Assembly: GCF_003050925.1 (NCBI RefSeq)
Contig: NZ_QAOV01000013.1
Location: 153,471-217,470, forward strand
DNA length: 64,000 nt
Direction of reading: 5' to 3'
Source of the DNA: Pseudomonas sp. GV085
GTDB taxonomy: Bacteria > Pseudomonadota > Gammaproteobacteria > Pseudomonadales > Pseudomonadaceae
Shown: piece by piece, positions 24,228 through 33,275 of the stretch
How the letters are laid out: the number at the start of each line of letters is the position of its first letter
Position numbering within the stretch: position 1 is the stretch's first letter
Program-made: the position numbers and the translations under genes
Notes under the pieces: model-generated
Databases searched by the model: none
What the model was told of the DNA's origin: nothing
The model's input: only the letters and a program-made list of their open reading frames with translations

Positions 24228-27200
24228 ATGTCGCTGTCCACCGGGCTGATCGCCGCCGTCGCCCTGGCCTATATGGCCATCATGTTCGCCATCGCCTTCT
24301 ATGGCGATCGTCGCAGCGCGCCCTTGCCGCCGCGAGTGCGTGCCTGGGTGTACAGTCTGTCGCTGGCGGTCTATTGCACCAGCTGGACCTTCTTCGGCGC
24401 CGTGGGCCAGGCCGCCGAACAGCTCTGGTCGTTCCTGCCGATCTACCTCGGACCGATCCTGTTGCTGGTCGGCGCGCCGTGGGTCCTGCAAAAAATGGTG
24501 ATGATCAGCAAACAGGAGAACATCACCTCCATCGCCGACTTCATCGCTGCGCGCTATGGCAAATCCCAGTCATTGGCGGTAGTGGTGGCATTGATTTGCC
24601 TGGTCGGCGTGTTGCCCTACATCGCGCTGCAGCTCAAAGGCATCGTGCTCGGCGTGAACCTGCTGATCGGCGCCGGCGCTGACGCCATGGGCACCCGCGC
24701 CCAGGACACCGCGCTGATCGTGTCGCTGGTATTGGCGCTGTTCACCATCGTCTTCGGCACCCGCAACCTCGACGCCACGGAGCACCACCGCGGCATGGTG
24801 CTGGCCATTGCCTTCGAATCATTGGTGAAGCTGTTCGCGTTTCTCGCCGTCGGCGCCTTCGTGACCTACGGCCTGTACGACGGATTCGACGACCTGTTCG
24901 ACCAGGCCATGCTTGCGCCGCGGCTGGAACAGTACTGGAAGGAAACCATCAACTGGCCGTCGATGGTGGTGCAGACCGGTGTGGCGATGATGGCGATCAT
25001 TTGCCTGCCGCGGCAGTTTCACGTGACCGTTGTCGAGAACATCGAGCCCCAGGATCTGCGCCTGGCCAAGTGGGTATTCCCGGCCTACCTCGCCCTCGCG
25101 GCATTGTTTGTCGTGCCGATCGCACTGGCCGGGCAGATGATGCTGCCCAGCTCGGTGTTGCCAGACTCGTTCGTCATCAGCCTGCCCCTGGCCCAGGCGC
25201 ACCCGGCGCTGGCCCTGTTGGCATTTATCGGTGGCGCATCGGCGGCCACCGGTATGGTGATCGTGGCCAGCGTGGCGCTGTCGACCATGGTGTCCAACGA
25301 CATGCTGTTGCCGTGGCTGCTGCGGCGCAACAACGCCGAGCGCCCGTTCGAAGTGTTCCGCCAGTGGATGCTGTCGGTGCGCCGCGTCAGCATCGTGGTC
25401 ATTCTGCTGTTGGCCTACGTCAGTTATCGCCTGCTGGGCTCGACCGCCAGCCTGGCGACCATTGGCCAGATCGCCTTCGCCGCCGTGACCCAATTGGCCC
25501 CCGCCATGCTCGGTGCGCTGTACTGGAAACAGGCCAACCGTCGCGGCGTGTTCGCCGGCCTCGCCGCAGGCACCTTCCTGTGGTTCTACACCCTGATCCT
25601 GCCGATTGCTGCCAATAGCCTCGGTCTGTCCCTGAGCACATTCCCGGGCCTGGCCTGGTTGCACAGTAATCCACTGAACCTGCCGATCACTCCGTTGACC
25701 CAAGGCGTGGTGCTATCGCTGGCAGGCAACTTCACGCTGTTCGCCTGGGTCTCGGTGCTGTCACGCACCCGGGTTTCCGAGCACTGGCAGGCGGGCCGCT
25801 TCATCGGCCAGGAAATCAGTGCCCGCCCCAGCGCACGCTCAATGCTTTCAGTGCAGATCGACGACCTGCTGCAATTGGCCGCGCGCTTCGTCGGCGAAGA
25901 ACGCGCCCGGCAAAGCTTCATCCGTTTTGCCTATCGCCAGGGCAAGGGCTTCAACCCGAACCAGAACGCCGACAGTGAATGGATCGCCCATACCGAACGC
26001 TTGCTGGCCGGTGTGCTCGGTGCCTCTTCGACCCGCGCAGTGGTCAAGGCGGCCATTGAAGGCCGGGAGATGCAACTGGAGGACGTCGTGCGCATCGCCG
26101 ACGAAGCCTCGGAAGTGCTGCAATTCAACCGTGCCTTGCTGCAAGGCGCCATCGAGAACATCACCCAGGGCATCAGCGTGGTCGACCAGTCGCTGAAACT
26201 GGTGGCCTGGAACCGTCGCTATCTGGATTTGTTCAACTACCCGGATGGCCTGATCAGAGTCGGCCGGCCGATTGCCGACATCATCCGTCACAATGCCGAG
26301 CGTGGACTGTGCGGCCCCGGCGAGGCCGAAGTACACGTCGCGCGCCGCCTGCACTGGATGCGCCAGGGCCGCGCGCATACCTCCGAGCGCCTGTTCCCCA
26401 ACGGCCGGGTGATCGAACTGATCGGCAATCCGATGCCAGGCGGCGGCTTCGTCATGAGTTTCACCGACATCACCGCGTTCCGCGAAGCCGAGCAGGCGCT
26501 GACCGAAGCCAACGAAGGCCTGGAGCAACGGGTCACCGAACGGACCCACGAACTCTCGCAGCTCAACGTCGCCCTGACCGAAGCCAAGGGCACCGCCGAG
26601 ACCGCCAACCAGTCCAAGACCCGCTTCCTCGCGGCCGTCAGCCATGACTTGATGCAACCGTTGAATGCGGCGCGGCTGTTCTCCGCCGCCCTCTCCCACC
26701 AGAACGATGGTTTGTCGGGCGAGGCGCAGAAACTGGTCGAGCACCTGGACAGCTCGCTGCGCTCGGCCGAGGACTTGATCAGCGACCTGTTGGACATTTC
26801 CCGCCTGGAGAACGGCAAGATCAACCCGAATCGCCAGCCGTTCGCTCTCAACGAACTGTTCGACACCCTCGGTACCGAGTTCAAGGTGCTGGCGCAGGAA
26901 CAAGGGCTGGAGTTCCGGGTTCGCGCAAGCACGTTGCGGGTCGACAGCGACATCAAATTGCTGCGGCGGATTTTGCAGAACTTCCTGACCAACGCTTTCC
27001 GCTACGGCAAAGGGCCGGTGTTGTTGGGGGTTCGTCGGCACAAGGAAGGATTGAGCCTGGAAGTCTGGGACCGTGGACCGGGTATTCCGGAAGACAAACA
27101 GCAGGTGATTTTCGAAGAGTTCAAGCGCCTCGACAGCCACCAGACACGTGCCGAAAAAGGCCTCGGCCTGGGGCTGGCGATTGCCGACGGGCTATGTCGC

Positions 27201-27698
27201 GTGCTCGGTCATACCTTGCGCGTACGCTCCTGGCCGGGGCGAGGCAGCGTGTTCAGCGTCAACGTGCCGCTGGCCCGGGCGCAAACCGCAGCACCGGTCA
27301 AAGTCGCCGAGCTCAATGGCAAATTGCTCAATGGGGCGCAGGTGCTGTGCATCGACAACGAGGACAGCATCCTGATCGGCATGAACAGCCTGCTCAGCCG
27401 CTGGGGTTGCCAGGTCTGGACCGCACGCAATCGCGAGGAGTGCGCAGCGCTGCTGGGCGAAGGCGTGCGCCCGCAATTGGCGCTGGTGGATTACCACCTC
27501 GATCATGGCGAGACCGGAACCGATTTGATGGCCTGGTTGCGCACGCAAATGGGCGAGCCGGTTCCGGGGGTGGTGATCAGCGCCGATGGCCGGCCGGAAA
27601 CGGTCGACCAGGTGCATGCCGCGGGGCTGGACTATCTGGCCAAACCGGTGAAACCGGCGGCATTGCGGGCGTTGTTGAGCCGGTATTTGCCGCTCTAA
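24228..27698 (+). CDS. Hybrid sensor kinase with sodium:solute symporter domain (SSF-PAS-HisKA-HATPase-REC)
   Basis: A 1156-aa inner-membrane protein. Residues 1-~500 form a thirteen-helix SSF transporter-like domain (SKQENITSIADFIAARYG is the SSF signature). A PAS domain (~620-750), a short coiled coil, HisKA with phospho-His in AAVSHDLMQPLNAARLF, an ATPase domain (EKGLGLGLAIADGL) and a C-terminal receiver with the phosphoacceptor Asp in LALVDYHLDHG follow. The layout resembles CbrA-type sensors, where a transporter-like module senses nutrients, but with an added receiver. Start 24228 has GGAG about 5 bases upstream. No partner response regulator is adjacent. Confidence 0.9.
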   Translation: MSLSTGLIAAVALAYMAIMFAIAFYGDRRSAPLPPRVRAWVYSLSLAVYCTSWTFFGAVGQAAEQLWSFLPIYLGPILLLVGAPWVLQKMVMISKQENITSIADFIAARYGKSQSLAVVVALICLVGVLPYIALQLKGIVLGVNLLIGAGADAMGTRAQDTALIVSLVLALFTIVFGTRNLDATEHHRGMVLAIAFESLVKLFAFLAVGAFVTYGLYDGFDDLFDQAMLAPRLEQYWKETINWPSMVVQTGVAMMAIICLPRQFHVTVVENIEPQDLRLAKWVFPAYLALAALFVVPIALAGQMMLPSSVLPDSFVISLPLAQAHPALALLAFIGGASAATGMVIVASVALSTMVSNDMLLPWLLRRNNAERPFEVFRQWMLSVRRVSIVVILLLAYVSYRLLGSTASLATIGQIAFAAVTQLAPAMLGALYWKQANRRGVFAGLAAGTFLWFYTLILPIAANSLGLSLSTFPGLAWLHSNPLNLPITPLTQGVVLSLAGNFTLFAWVSVLSRTRVSEHWQAGRFIGQEISARPSARSMLSVQIDDLLQLAARFVGEERARQSFIRFAYRQGKGFNPNQNADSEWIAHTERLLAGVLGASSTRAVVKAAIEGREMQLEDVVRIADEASEVLQFNRALLQGAIENITQGISVVDQSLKLVAWNRRYLDLFNYPDGLIRVGRPIADIIRHNAERGLCGPGEAEVHVARRLHWMRQGRAHTSERLFPNGRVIELIGNPMPGGGFVMSFTDITAFREAEQALTEANEGLEQRVTERTHELSQLNVALTEAKGTAETANQSKTRFLAAVSHDLMQPLNAARLFSAALSHQNDGLSGEAQKLVEHLDSSLRSAEDLISDLLDISRLENGKINPNRQPFALNELFDTLGTEFKVLAQEQGLEFRVRASTLRVDSDIKLLRRILQNFLTNAFRYGKGPVLLGVRRHKEGLSLEVWDRGPGIPEDKQQVIFEEFKRLDSHQTRAEKGLGLGLAIADGLCRVLGHTLRVRSWPGRGSVFSVNVPLARAQTAAPVKVAELNGKLLNGAQVLCIDNEDSILIGMNSLLSRWGCQVWTARNREECAALLGEGVRPQLALVDYHLDHGETGTDLMAWLRTQMGEPVPGVVISADGRPETVDQVHAAGLDYLAKPVKPAALRALLSRYLPL

Positions 27699-27729
27699 TC
27701 ACTGGGTTGTGCGGTGATGCTTCCAGTGC

Positions 27730-27821
27730 TTTCGCGAGCAGGCTCGCTCCCACAGTGGTTTTGCATCACTCACAACATCTGCGAACAACATGGCACCTGT
27801 GGGAGCGAGCCTGCTCGCGAA
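27730..27821. repeat. REP pair (GCTCGCTCCCAC type)
   Basis: TTCGCGAGCAGGCTCGCTCC and its inverse, about 45 bases apart, sit between the sensor gene and rmuC. Confidence 0.83.
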
Positions 27822-27831
27822 GCTTTTTCAG

Positions 27832-29310
27832 CTATTCCGGCAATTCGACCAATCCATCCACATCGGTCATCGCCCGTTCCAGCAAGTCCGCCGGCAGGCT
27901 CTTGCTCGCCCGTGCGCCCAGCAGCTTGAGCTGTTCACTGCGACTGACCAGGTTGCCACGCCCCTCTGTCAGCTTGTTGCGTGCCGAGCTGTAGGCCTTG
28001 TCCAGTTGCTGAAGGCGATTGCCGACCTCGTCCAGATCCTGAATGAACAGCACGAACTTGTCGTACAGCCACCCGGCCCGCTCGGCGATCTCCCGGGCGT
28101 TCTGGCTCTGACGCTCCTGTTTCCACAGGCTGTCGATGACACGCAGGGTCGCCAACAACGTGGTGGGGCTGACGATCACGATGTTGCGGTCGAATGCCTC
28201 CTGAAACAGTGTCGGCTCAGCCTGCAACGCGGCAGAAAACGCCGCCTCGATCGGCACGAAGAGCAACACGAAATCCAGGCTGTGCAAGCCATCGAGGCGC
28301 TTGTAATCCTTGCCGGCCAGGCCTTTGACGTGATTGCGCAACGACAGCACGTGCTGCTTGATGGCGATCTGGCCGATGGCCTCGTCCTCAGCCGCGACGT
28401 ATTGCTGATAGGCCGTCAGGCTGACCTTGGAATCGACCACCACCTGCTTGTCGCCCGGCAGATAAATGATCACATCCGGCTGGAAACGCTCGCCGTCCGG
28501 TCCCTTGAGATTGACCTGGGTCTGGTACTCGCGGCCCTTCTCCAGCCCCGCATGCTCGAGCACTCGCTCAAGAATCAGTTCACCCCAATTGCCCTGGGTC
28601 TTCTGCCCTTTCAAGGCGCGGGTCAGGTTGGTGGCTTCATCGCTCAAGCGCAAATTCAGCTGTTGCAGGCGCTCCAGCTCCTTGGCCAGGGAGAAACGCT
28701 CACGCGCCTCGTTCTGATAGCTTTCCTCGACACGCTTTTCGAAGGACTGGATGCGTTCCTTCAAAGGATCGAGCAACTGCCCCAGGCGCTGCTGGCTGGT
28801 TTCGGCAAAACGCTGCTCGCGCTCATCGAAAATTTTCCCCGCCAGCTCGGCGAACTGCGCGCGCAACTCGTCCCGCGAACCTTGCAGGTCGTTGAGGCGT
28901 TGCTGATGACTGTCCTGTTGCTCGCGCAATTCGGCGTTGAGCGACGCGGCCTGGGCATCCAGACGGCGCAATTCGGCTTCCTTGCCGGCGCGTTCGATAT
29001 TCCACGCATGGGCGGCGTCACGGGCGTCGTCGCGCTCGATCTGCAGCAGTTCGACTTCACGACGCAGCGCCGCCAGATCCGCCTGTTTGGCGGCGTTGGC
29101 CTGGGTCAGATCAGCCGCCTCATCGCGAATTGACTCGATCTGAGCATTCAATCCGTCCTGCGCCAGTTGCGCCATGGCCAGGCGTTCTTGCAGCAGCGCG
29201 ACATCGGCTTGCGTGGTGCTGGCCCGACGCTGAAGTTGCCAGGCCAATACCAGCAACGGCAACGCTGCCCCTGCCAGCCCCAGCAATACGCTGGTCAAGT
29301 CCATTGCCAT
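27832..29310 (-). CDS. rmuC: DNA recombination protein RmuC
   Basis: A 492-aa protein with an N-terminal membrane helix (residues ~3-25), a long coiled coil (~30-200) and the RmuC nuclease-like domain (~210-410) containing QGNWGELILERVLEHAGL and PDVIIYLPGDKQVVVDSKVS, the restriction-endonuclease-like core. RmuC limits inversions at short repeats. ATG 29310 is supported by AGGAG 5 bases upstream; GTG 29316 overlaps that site and ATG 29304 is an alternative. Confidence 0.93.
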   Translation of the reverse strand: MAMDLTSVLLGLAGAALPLLVLAWQLQRRASTTQADVALLQERLAMAQLAQDGLNAQIESIRDEAADLTQANAAKQADLAALRREVELLQIERDDARDAAHAWNIERAGKEAELRRLDAQAASLNAELREQQDSHQQRLNDLQGSRDELRAQFAELAGKIFDEREQRFAETSQQRLGQLLDPLKERIQSFEKRVEESYQNEARERFSLAKELERLQQLNLRLSDEATNLTRALKGQKTQGNWGELILERVLEHAGLEKGREYQTQVNLKGPDGERFQPDVIIYLPGDKQVVVDSKVSLTAYQQYVAAEDEAIGQIAIKQHVLSLRNHVKGLAGKDYKRLDGLHSLDFVLLFVPIEAAFSAALQAEPTLFQEAFDRNIVIVSPTTLLATLRVIDSLWKQERQSQNAREIAERAGWLYDKFVLFIQDLDEVGNRLQQLDKAYSSARNKLTEGRGNLVSRSEQLKLLGARASKSLPADLLERAMTDVDGLVELPE

Positions 29311-29370
29311 AGCCACTCCTGCATTCGGATAAAGCCTGAAGGTTAACCAAGGCGCCAGATCTTGGACAGC

Positions 29371-29694
29371 TCAGTCTTCGATCAGCCCCAGTTCCTGTTG
29401 AGCGCGGCGATCGCCTGCCCGAGCGGCCTGACGCAGCAGGTCCTGGCCGATCCGACGGTCCCGGGCATTCCCGCATTCGCGGCACATCAACTGGCCAAGA
29501 CGGCTTTGTGCAGCCACCACGCCTTCACGGGCCGGTTGCTTGAGAAGACGTCCGGCGATGTGTTTGACGTTACGGTTTTCGCCCAGGTGCGGACTGTCCA
29601 ACAGCCACTCCGCCACGCGCATGGAAAAGCGCTTGGTAGGGGCAACAGAAGGTGCTGTGGAGGAAGAGGAAACAGAGGCTGAGCGAAACTTCAT
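29371..29694 (-). CDS. Small Sel1-repeat-like protein
   Basis: A 107-aa protein. After a Ser-rich N-terminal ~20 residues comes RFSMRVAEWLLDSPHLGEN, and the C-terminal half (VVAAQSRLGQLMCRECGNARD, AARAGDRRAQQELGLIED) shows Sel1-type repeats with a CxxC. ATG 29694 is preferred over the 29802 frame, whose 36-residue extension has poor third-position bias. Function unknown. It lies just upstream of rmuC on the same strand and may be co-transcribed. Confidence 0.7.
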   Translation of the reverse strand: MKFRSASVSSSSTAPSVAPTKRFSMRVAEWLLDSPHLGENRNVKHIAGRLLKQPAREGVVAAQSRLGQLMCRECGNARDRRIGQDLLRQAARAGDRRAQQELGLIED

Positions 29695-30698
29695 AAAGCA
29701 CTGTGGGGCAGATCGGAAGGCGCGCAACTTTACTCTCTTTTTCTTACAGGTAAAGCTGAAAATATCCCGGCACGCCCGTCCTAGAGCAAGCGCTCGGGAC
29801 AATCCACAGAAGCTGTGGATAACTCAGTGGACAACCGCTCCTGAACCCGCTCAAAGCCCTGTGGAATGGGGCTCGCGGTCAAACTGACGATTTTTTCACC
29901 AGTAAAAAAAAGCGATGTTTTTCATTGACTTAAATTTTGGATACAGGCAGCTACTACGCTTGAACGTGAGATGACAGCGGGGTGACAGAGTGCGCAACTA
30001 ATGTGCACAAGTCCCTTTGCGACGGTTATATCGATGCACTTTTTCGGCGCGTTTTTTGGTCATGCCTGGGGATAAGCCTTGGCAAACCCGGTGTTTAGAC
30101 AGCTGCGTTGCTACCAAGGTCGATGCCCGATGGTCGGGTTTTGTTCTGCTACAGGGCGTAGCAATCTCAGTCAGCGCAGCTTCATACACTTGGCTACAAG
30201 GCAAAACAGCCCGATCGGCACCTGCCGGGAAATTATTTTTGCCAACACACTTCCCTTGGCCAGTTCAATCCGTTACTATCCGCGGCGTTAGTACCAAGCT
30301 GAAAGTCAATTCTGGTCGAACAAATCCCCCGGTCAGCCTTCCCAAAGGAAGCCTCCACCGAGCAAGCGGGATCGACCACCTCGATGGTTTCCAGGTAAAT
30401 CTTGCGCCGACACAACCTTTGAATCGAAAGCAAAGGGTGTTGCTCCGCCTGCTTACTCTGCTCGAACCAACCTGCATATTGATCAGGATCTTCACCCCGG
30501 GCCCAGAACCTTTGCCCTCGATGTGTTGCCTGCCCTCCTAAGTACCTACCTGCCAGCCCAAGCGCGCCAACTTGTCAGCGCTTCAAACTGGCTGCTTTGT
30601 TCCAGTCGGGTTCTTCGTTCGACCAATGGTGGTCGTCGTCACTGGAACGTTTTAACTTTGCACGGTTCTTATCCGTGTCGCTTGTAGGAACACCAATT
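29695..30698. other. 1-kb intergenic region without a credible gene
   Basis: The only sizeable frame (30017-30541, plus) lacks the G/C third-position bias seen in all neighbouring genes. Visible elements are a DnaA-box-like dyad (29802-29822), a TTGACT hexamer at 29925 with no good -10, a CCCGA/TCGGG hairpin followed by TTTTGTT (30126-30145), and a GCTAC/GTAGC stem at about 30148. The region could encode an untranslated RNA or a long leader for the gene at 30699. Confidence 0.5.
29802..29822. promoter_or_regulatory. DnaA-box-like dyad
   Basis: ATCCACAG (29802-29809) and CTGTGGAT (29813-29820) are 8-bp inverted arms with a 3-base spacer. The right arm extends to a perfect DnaA box (TGTGGATAA, 29814-29822); the left arm is imperfect. 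Confidence 0.45.
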
Positions 30699-30923
30699 AT
30701 GTCCACTCAAATCCACACTCAGGATGCCATCCGCACCCTAACCAACGCTTTTGCTCCAATGAACTGCCTGATCATGGCCGCTCGCAAAGGCTGCTTCAGC
30801 TTCACTCTGGTCAACGAACACGGCATCGCTCGTCACAGCGAACGCCTGTACCCGGATCAATACTCCAGCGCAGAACCGCTGCAGGCTGTGATCGAGCGTA
30901 CTCGCCAGGCACTGGTTGCCTGA
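30699..30923 (+). CDS. Small Pseudomonas protein of unknown function
   Basis: A 74-aa protein (MSTQIHTQDAIRTLTNAF...). It has two Cys, no signal peptide and predicted alpha/beta content; SFTLVNEHGIARHSERLYP looks like a beta hairpin. It may belong to one of the short Pseudomonas DUF families (DUF1652/DUF3509-like), but I cannot place it. The codons show normal high-GC wobble and a terminator follows, so it is coding. The frame is open back to 30597, but ATG 30699, where the coding bias begins, is preferred. Confidence 0.7.
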   Translation: MSTQIHTQDAIRTLTNAFAPMNCLIMAARKGCFSFTLVNEHGIARHSERLYPDQYSSAEPLQAVIERTRQALVA

Positions 30924-30946
30924 GACGCCAGAAAGGCTGAAAACCT

Positions 30947-30977
30947 CAAAAGCCCTGCTGAAAAGCGGGGCTTTTTA
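30947..30977 (+). terminator. Terminator after the 74-aa gene
   Basis: AAAGCCCTGCTGAAAAGCGGGGCTTTTT is a GC stem with an A-rich loop and T5 tail, 24 bases after the stop. Confidence 0.88.
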
Positions 30978-31201
30978 TTGCCCGATGTTTCCCATCCCCC
31001 GCGCAACGACTAAGCACGATCCGATATAACGGTTATAACTGGTCGCTGGAAATATTTTAAAAACAGGCCTTTACAGCGCGAATATGACACTACACTTCAA
31101 CTCAAGCGGCTTGACCCGCTTGCGGCGAGCCTGAGCCGATTCACTGCTGCCAAGCCCCCCCCCTTCAGGTATCGCCGTCCAATTCAGGTCGCGAGGGTTT
31201 T

Positions 31202-31684
31202 ATGGGTATCGCTGCCAGCGAACTGTGCCGTTATGTGATTCGTCCGACATTGATCTACCTCGGACGTCATAGCGCTACTGCCGAATCCCTGCTGCTGGGC
31301 ATTGCCGCCAGCCAGTCCGCCCTTGGTTCCGCCCTGCATGACCGCCGTGGGCACGGCCTGTACCGCATTGCCGAGCCCCGCCACCAGGCCCTTTGGGACC
31401 ATTACCTGGCCCTTGATCCGGAGCGTGCAAGCCTGGTCCGCGGCCTGGCCAGCCAGCATGCGTTTCTGAGTGGCCCGCACCTCGAATTGACCGTCAACCT
31501 GCGTTACGCCACAGCCATCGCCTGGCTGCTGGTGGAAGAACAGAATACCCCCCTCCCCGCCCCTGATGATTTGTTGGGTATGGCCAGAATTTGGCGCCAG
31601 ACCTTTCAGCCCCAGGGACGTCTGCGTGATTTCACCAGCGCCTGGCAAACCTGTGTTTCACCGCTGAATCAGGTCGCCTGCTGA
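31202..31684 (+). CDS. Conserved hypothetical protein
   Basis: A 160-aa soluble protein that I do not recognise. It is largely helical, with GLYRIAEPRHQALWDHYLA and a Trp-rich C-terminus. No catalytic motif is evident. GAGGG lies 5 bases before the ATG. A run of nine C residues sits about 37 bases upstream of the start. It lies 146 bases upstream of a FadL-type porin on the same strand; the two may share regulation. Confidence 0.75.
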   Translation: MGIAASELCRYVIRPTLIYLGRHSATAESLLLGIAASQSALGSALHDRRGHGLYRIAEPRHQALWDHYLALDPERASLVRGLASQHAFLSGPHLELTVNLRYATAIAWLLVEEQNTPLPAPDDLLGMARIWRQTFQPQGRLRDFTSAWQTCVSPLNQVAC

Positions 31685-31830
31685 CACATCTGGATCCAAA
31701 GATCGCGCAACATGTCGCGATTCTGGTCGGATTGTCCTACAAAACCGCTCTAAATCAAGCGATACAGCCTATGGCGCCGGGACGAAAATGTTGGTAATTT
31801 TCGCCCCGGTGATCATCAGGAATTCTAATA

Positions 31831-33102
31831 ATGAAAAAAGTAATGCTCAAAACCACCATTAGCCTCGCCGTTGCCTTGGCATCCACCCAGATTTTCGCGA
31901 GTGGCTTTGCCCTCAACGAACAGAGCATCAGTGGAATGGGGACTGGTTTTGCGGGACGCTCTTCATCTGCCGATGATGCAAGCACTGTTTTTGGCAACCC
32001 TGCCGGCATGTCGCGAATCAAGCGCCAGGAAGTCACTGGCGGGATCGCAGCTATCGATGCCTCGACTGATATCAAAGACGCCCAAGGCGCCCACCCGGGT
32101 ACCAACAAAGGCGACATGGTGCCATTCACAGCCGTTCCGATGGGCTATTACGTCAAGCCGATTGATGATCACTGGGCATTCGGCCTCGGTGTCTACGCAC
32201 CTTTTGGTCTGATTACCGACTATGAAAATGGCTTCCAGGGTGCCGGTTTCGGCAGCAAGAGTGAAGTCAAGGTTGTCACCTTCCAGCCTACCGTCAGCTA
32301 CGCCTTTAACGACAAAGTATCGATTGGTTTCGGCCCGACCATCAACCGCATTGGCGGCACTCTGGAGTCGGATGTACCTCTTTTTGGCGATACCCACGTC
32401 AAAATCAAAGGGGATGATGTCGCTCTTGGCTACAACTTCGGGGTCCTGGTACAGGCAACAGACACCACTCGTGTCGGCCTGACCTATCACTCGAAAGTGA
32501 AATACAAGATTGAAGGTCATACCGATATCAGCGCAGGCGCAAATTCACCTTCCGCCTTCCTGAAAAGCAATCGATACGATGCTTCGCTGAAAATCGAAAC
32601 ACCTGAATCTGTCGACTTCTCCGTGACACAACAGCTGACGGATGCGTGGACCCTTTATGCAGGTTCCACCTGGACTCGCTGGAGCCGTTTGAAAGACATC
32701 ACCGTCAACAACGACGGCGTAACGGCGGCACAAGGCGGTGCATTGTCCCCGGCCCTGTTCGGCACCATTACGGAAGAGCAGAACTGGCACGATACCTGGG
32801 CCTACGCCATCGGTACCTCCTACCAGCTGAATAAGCAGTGGGTATTGCGCACCGGCCTGAGCTTTGACCAGTCGCCTACCAACAATACCGACCGATCCCC
32901 ACGTATTCCTACAGGTGACCGCACAATCTTCAGCCTTGGCGCCGGCTACAACGTCACCGATGATCTGACCATCGACGTCGCCTACTCCTACCTGAAGGAA
33001 GAAGCTGTCAAGGTGGATCGCTCCAACCAGGTAGACAGTTACAGCGCCAAGTACGAAAACAGCGCCAACGGTTTCGGTGTCGGTGCAACCTACCGCTTCT
33101 GA
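31831..33102 (+). CDS. OmpP1/FadL-family outer-membrane porin
   Basis: A 423-aa protein with a signal peptide to about residue 23 (ASTQIFASGFALNE); the NPAG box (FGNPAGMSRI) and N-terminal hatch (SGMGTGFAGRSSSADDAS) are classic FadL. It has alternating beta-barrel strands and a terminal aromatic residue (GVGATYRF) for BAM recognition. It transports long-chain fatty acids or other hydrophobic compounds across the outer membrane. A hairpin terminator follows at 33141-33176. Confidence 0.93.
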   Translation: MKKVMLKTTISLAVALASTQIFASGFALNEQSISGMGTGFAGRSSSADDASTVFGNPAGMSRIKRQEVTGGIAAIDASTDIKDAQGAHPGTNKGDMVPFTAVPMGYYVKPIDDHWAFGLGVYAPFGLITDYENGFQGAGFGSKSEVKVVTFQPTVSYAFNDKVSIGFGPTINRIGGTLESDVPLFGDTHVKIKGDDVALGYNFGVLVQATDTTRVGLTYHSKVKYKIEGHTDISAGANSPSAFLKSNRYDASLKIETPESVDFSVTQQLTDAWTLYAGSTWTRWSRLKDITVNNDGVTAAQGGALSPALFGTITEEQNWHDTWAYAIGTSYQLNKQWVLRTGLSFDQSPTNNTDRSPRIPTGDRTIFSLGAGYNVTDDLTIDVAYSYLKEEAVKVDRSNQVDSYSAKYENSANGFGVGATYRF

Positions 33103-33140
33103 TGATTCCCGGCGAGCCTGAACCGCTCGCCATCGGAATC

Positions 33141-33176
33141 AAAAAAGCCCCGCTCTCTTCACAGAGGCGGGGCTTT
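33141..33176 (+). terminator. Terminator after the FadL gene
   Basis: AAAAAAGCCCCGC pairs with GCGGGGCTTT around a 15-base loop; it can work in both directions. Confidence 0.75.
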
Positions 33177-33275
33177 GTGGGAGCGAGCCTGCTCGCGATG
33201 GACGCGAACGATGACACATGCTTACTGGATGAACGAGGCGCCTTGAGATTTTCGCGAGCAAGCTCGCCCCTACAG
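33177..33275. repeat. REP pair
   Basis: GTGGGAGCGAGCCTGCTCGC (left) and TCGCGAGCAAGCTCGCCCCT (right) are inverted. The two arms belong to slightly different subtypes. Confidence 0.8.

Noticed and set aside
27790..29133. 447-codon open frame antisense to rmuC
   Set aside because: Starts inside a REP and mirrors the rmuC coiled coil; no motif or ribosome site.
30017..30541. 174-codon frame in the 1-kb intergenic region
   Set aside because: Third positions show no G/C bias, composition is Cys/Ser-rich and irregular, and there is no ribosome site.
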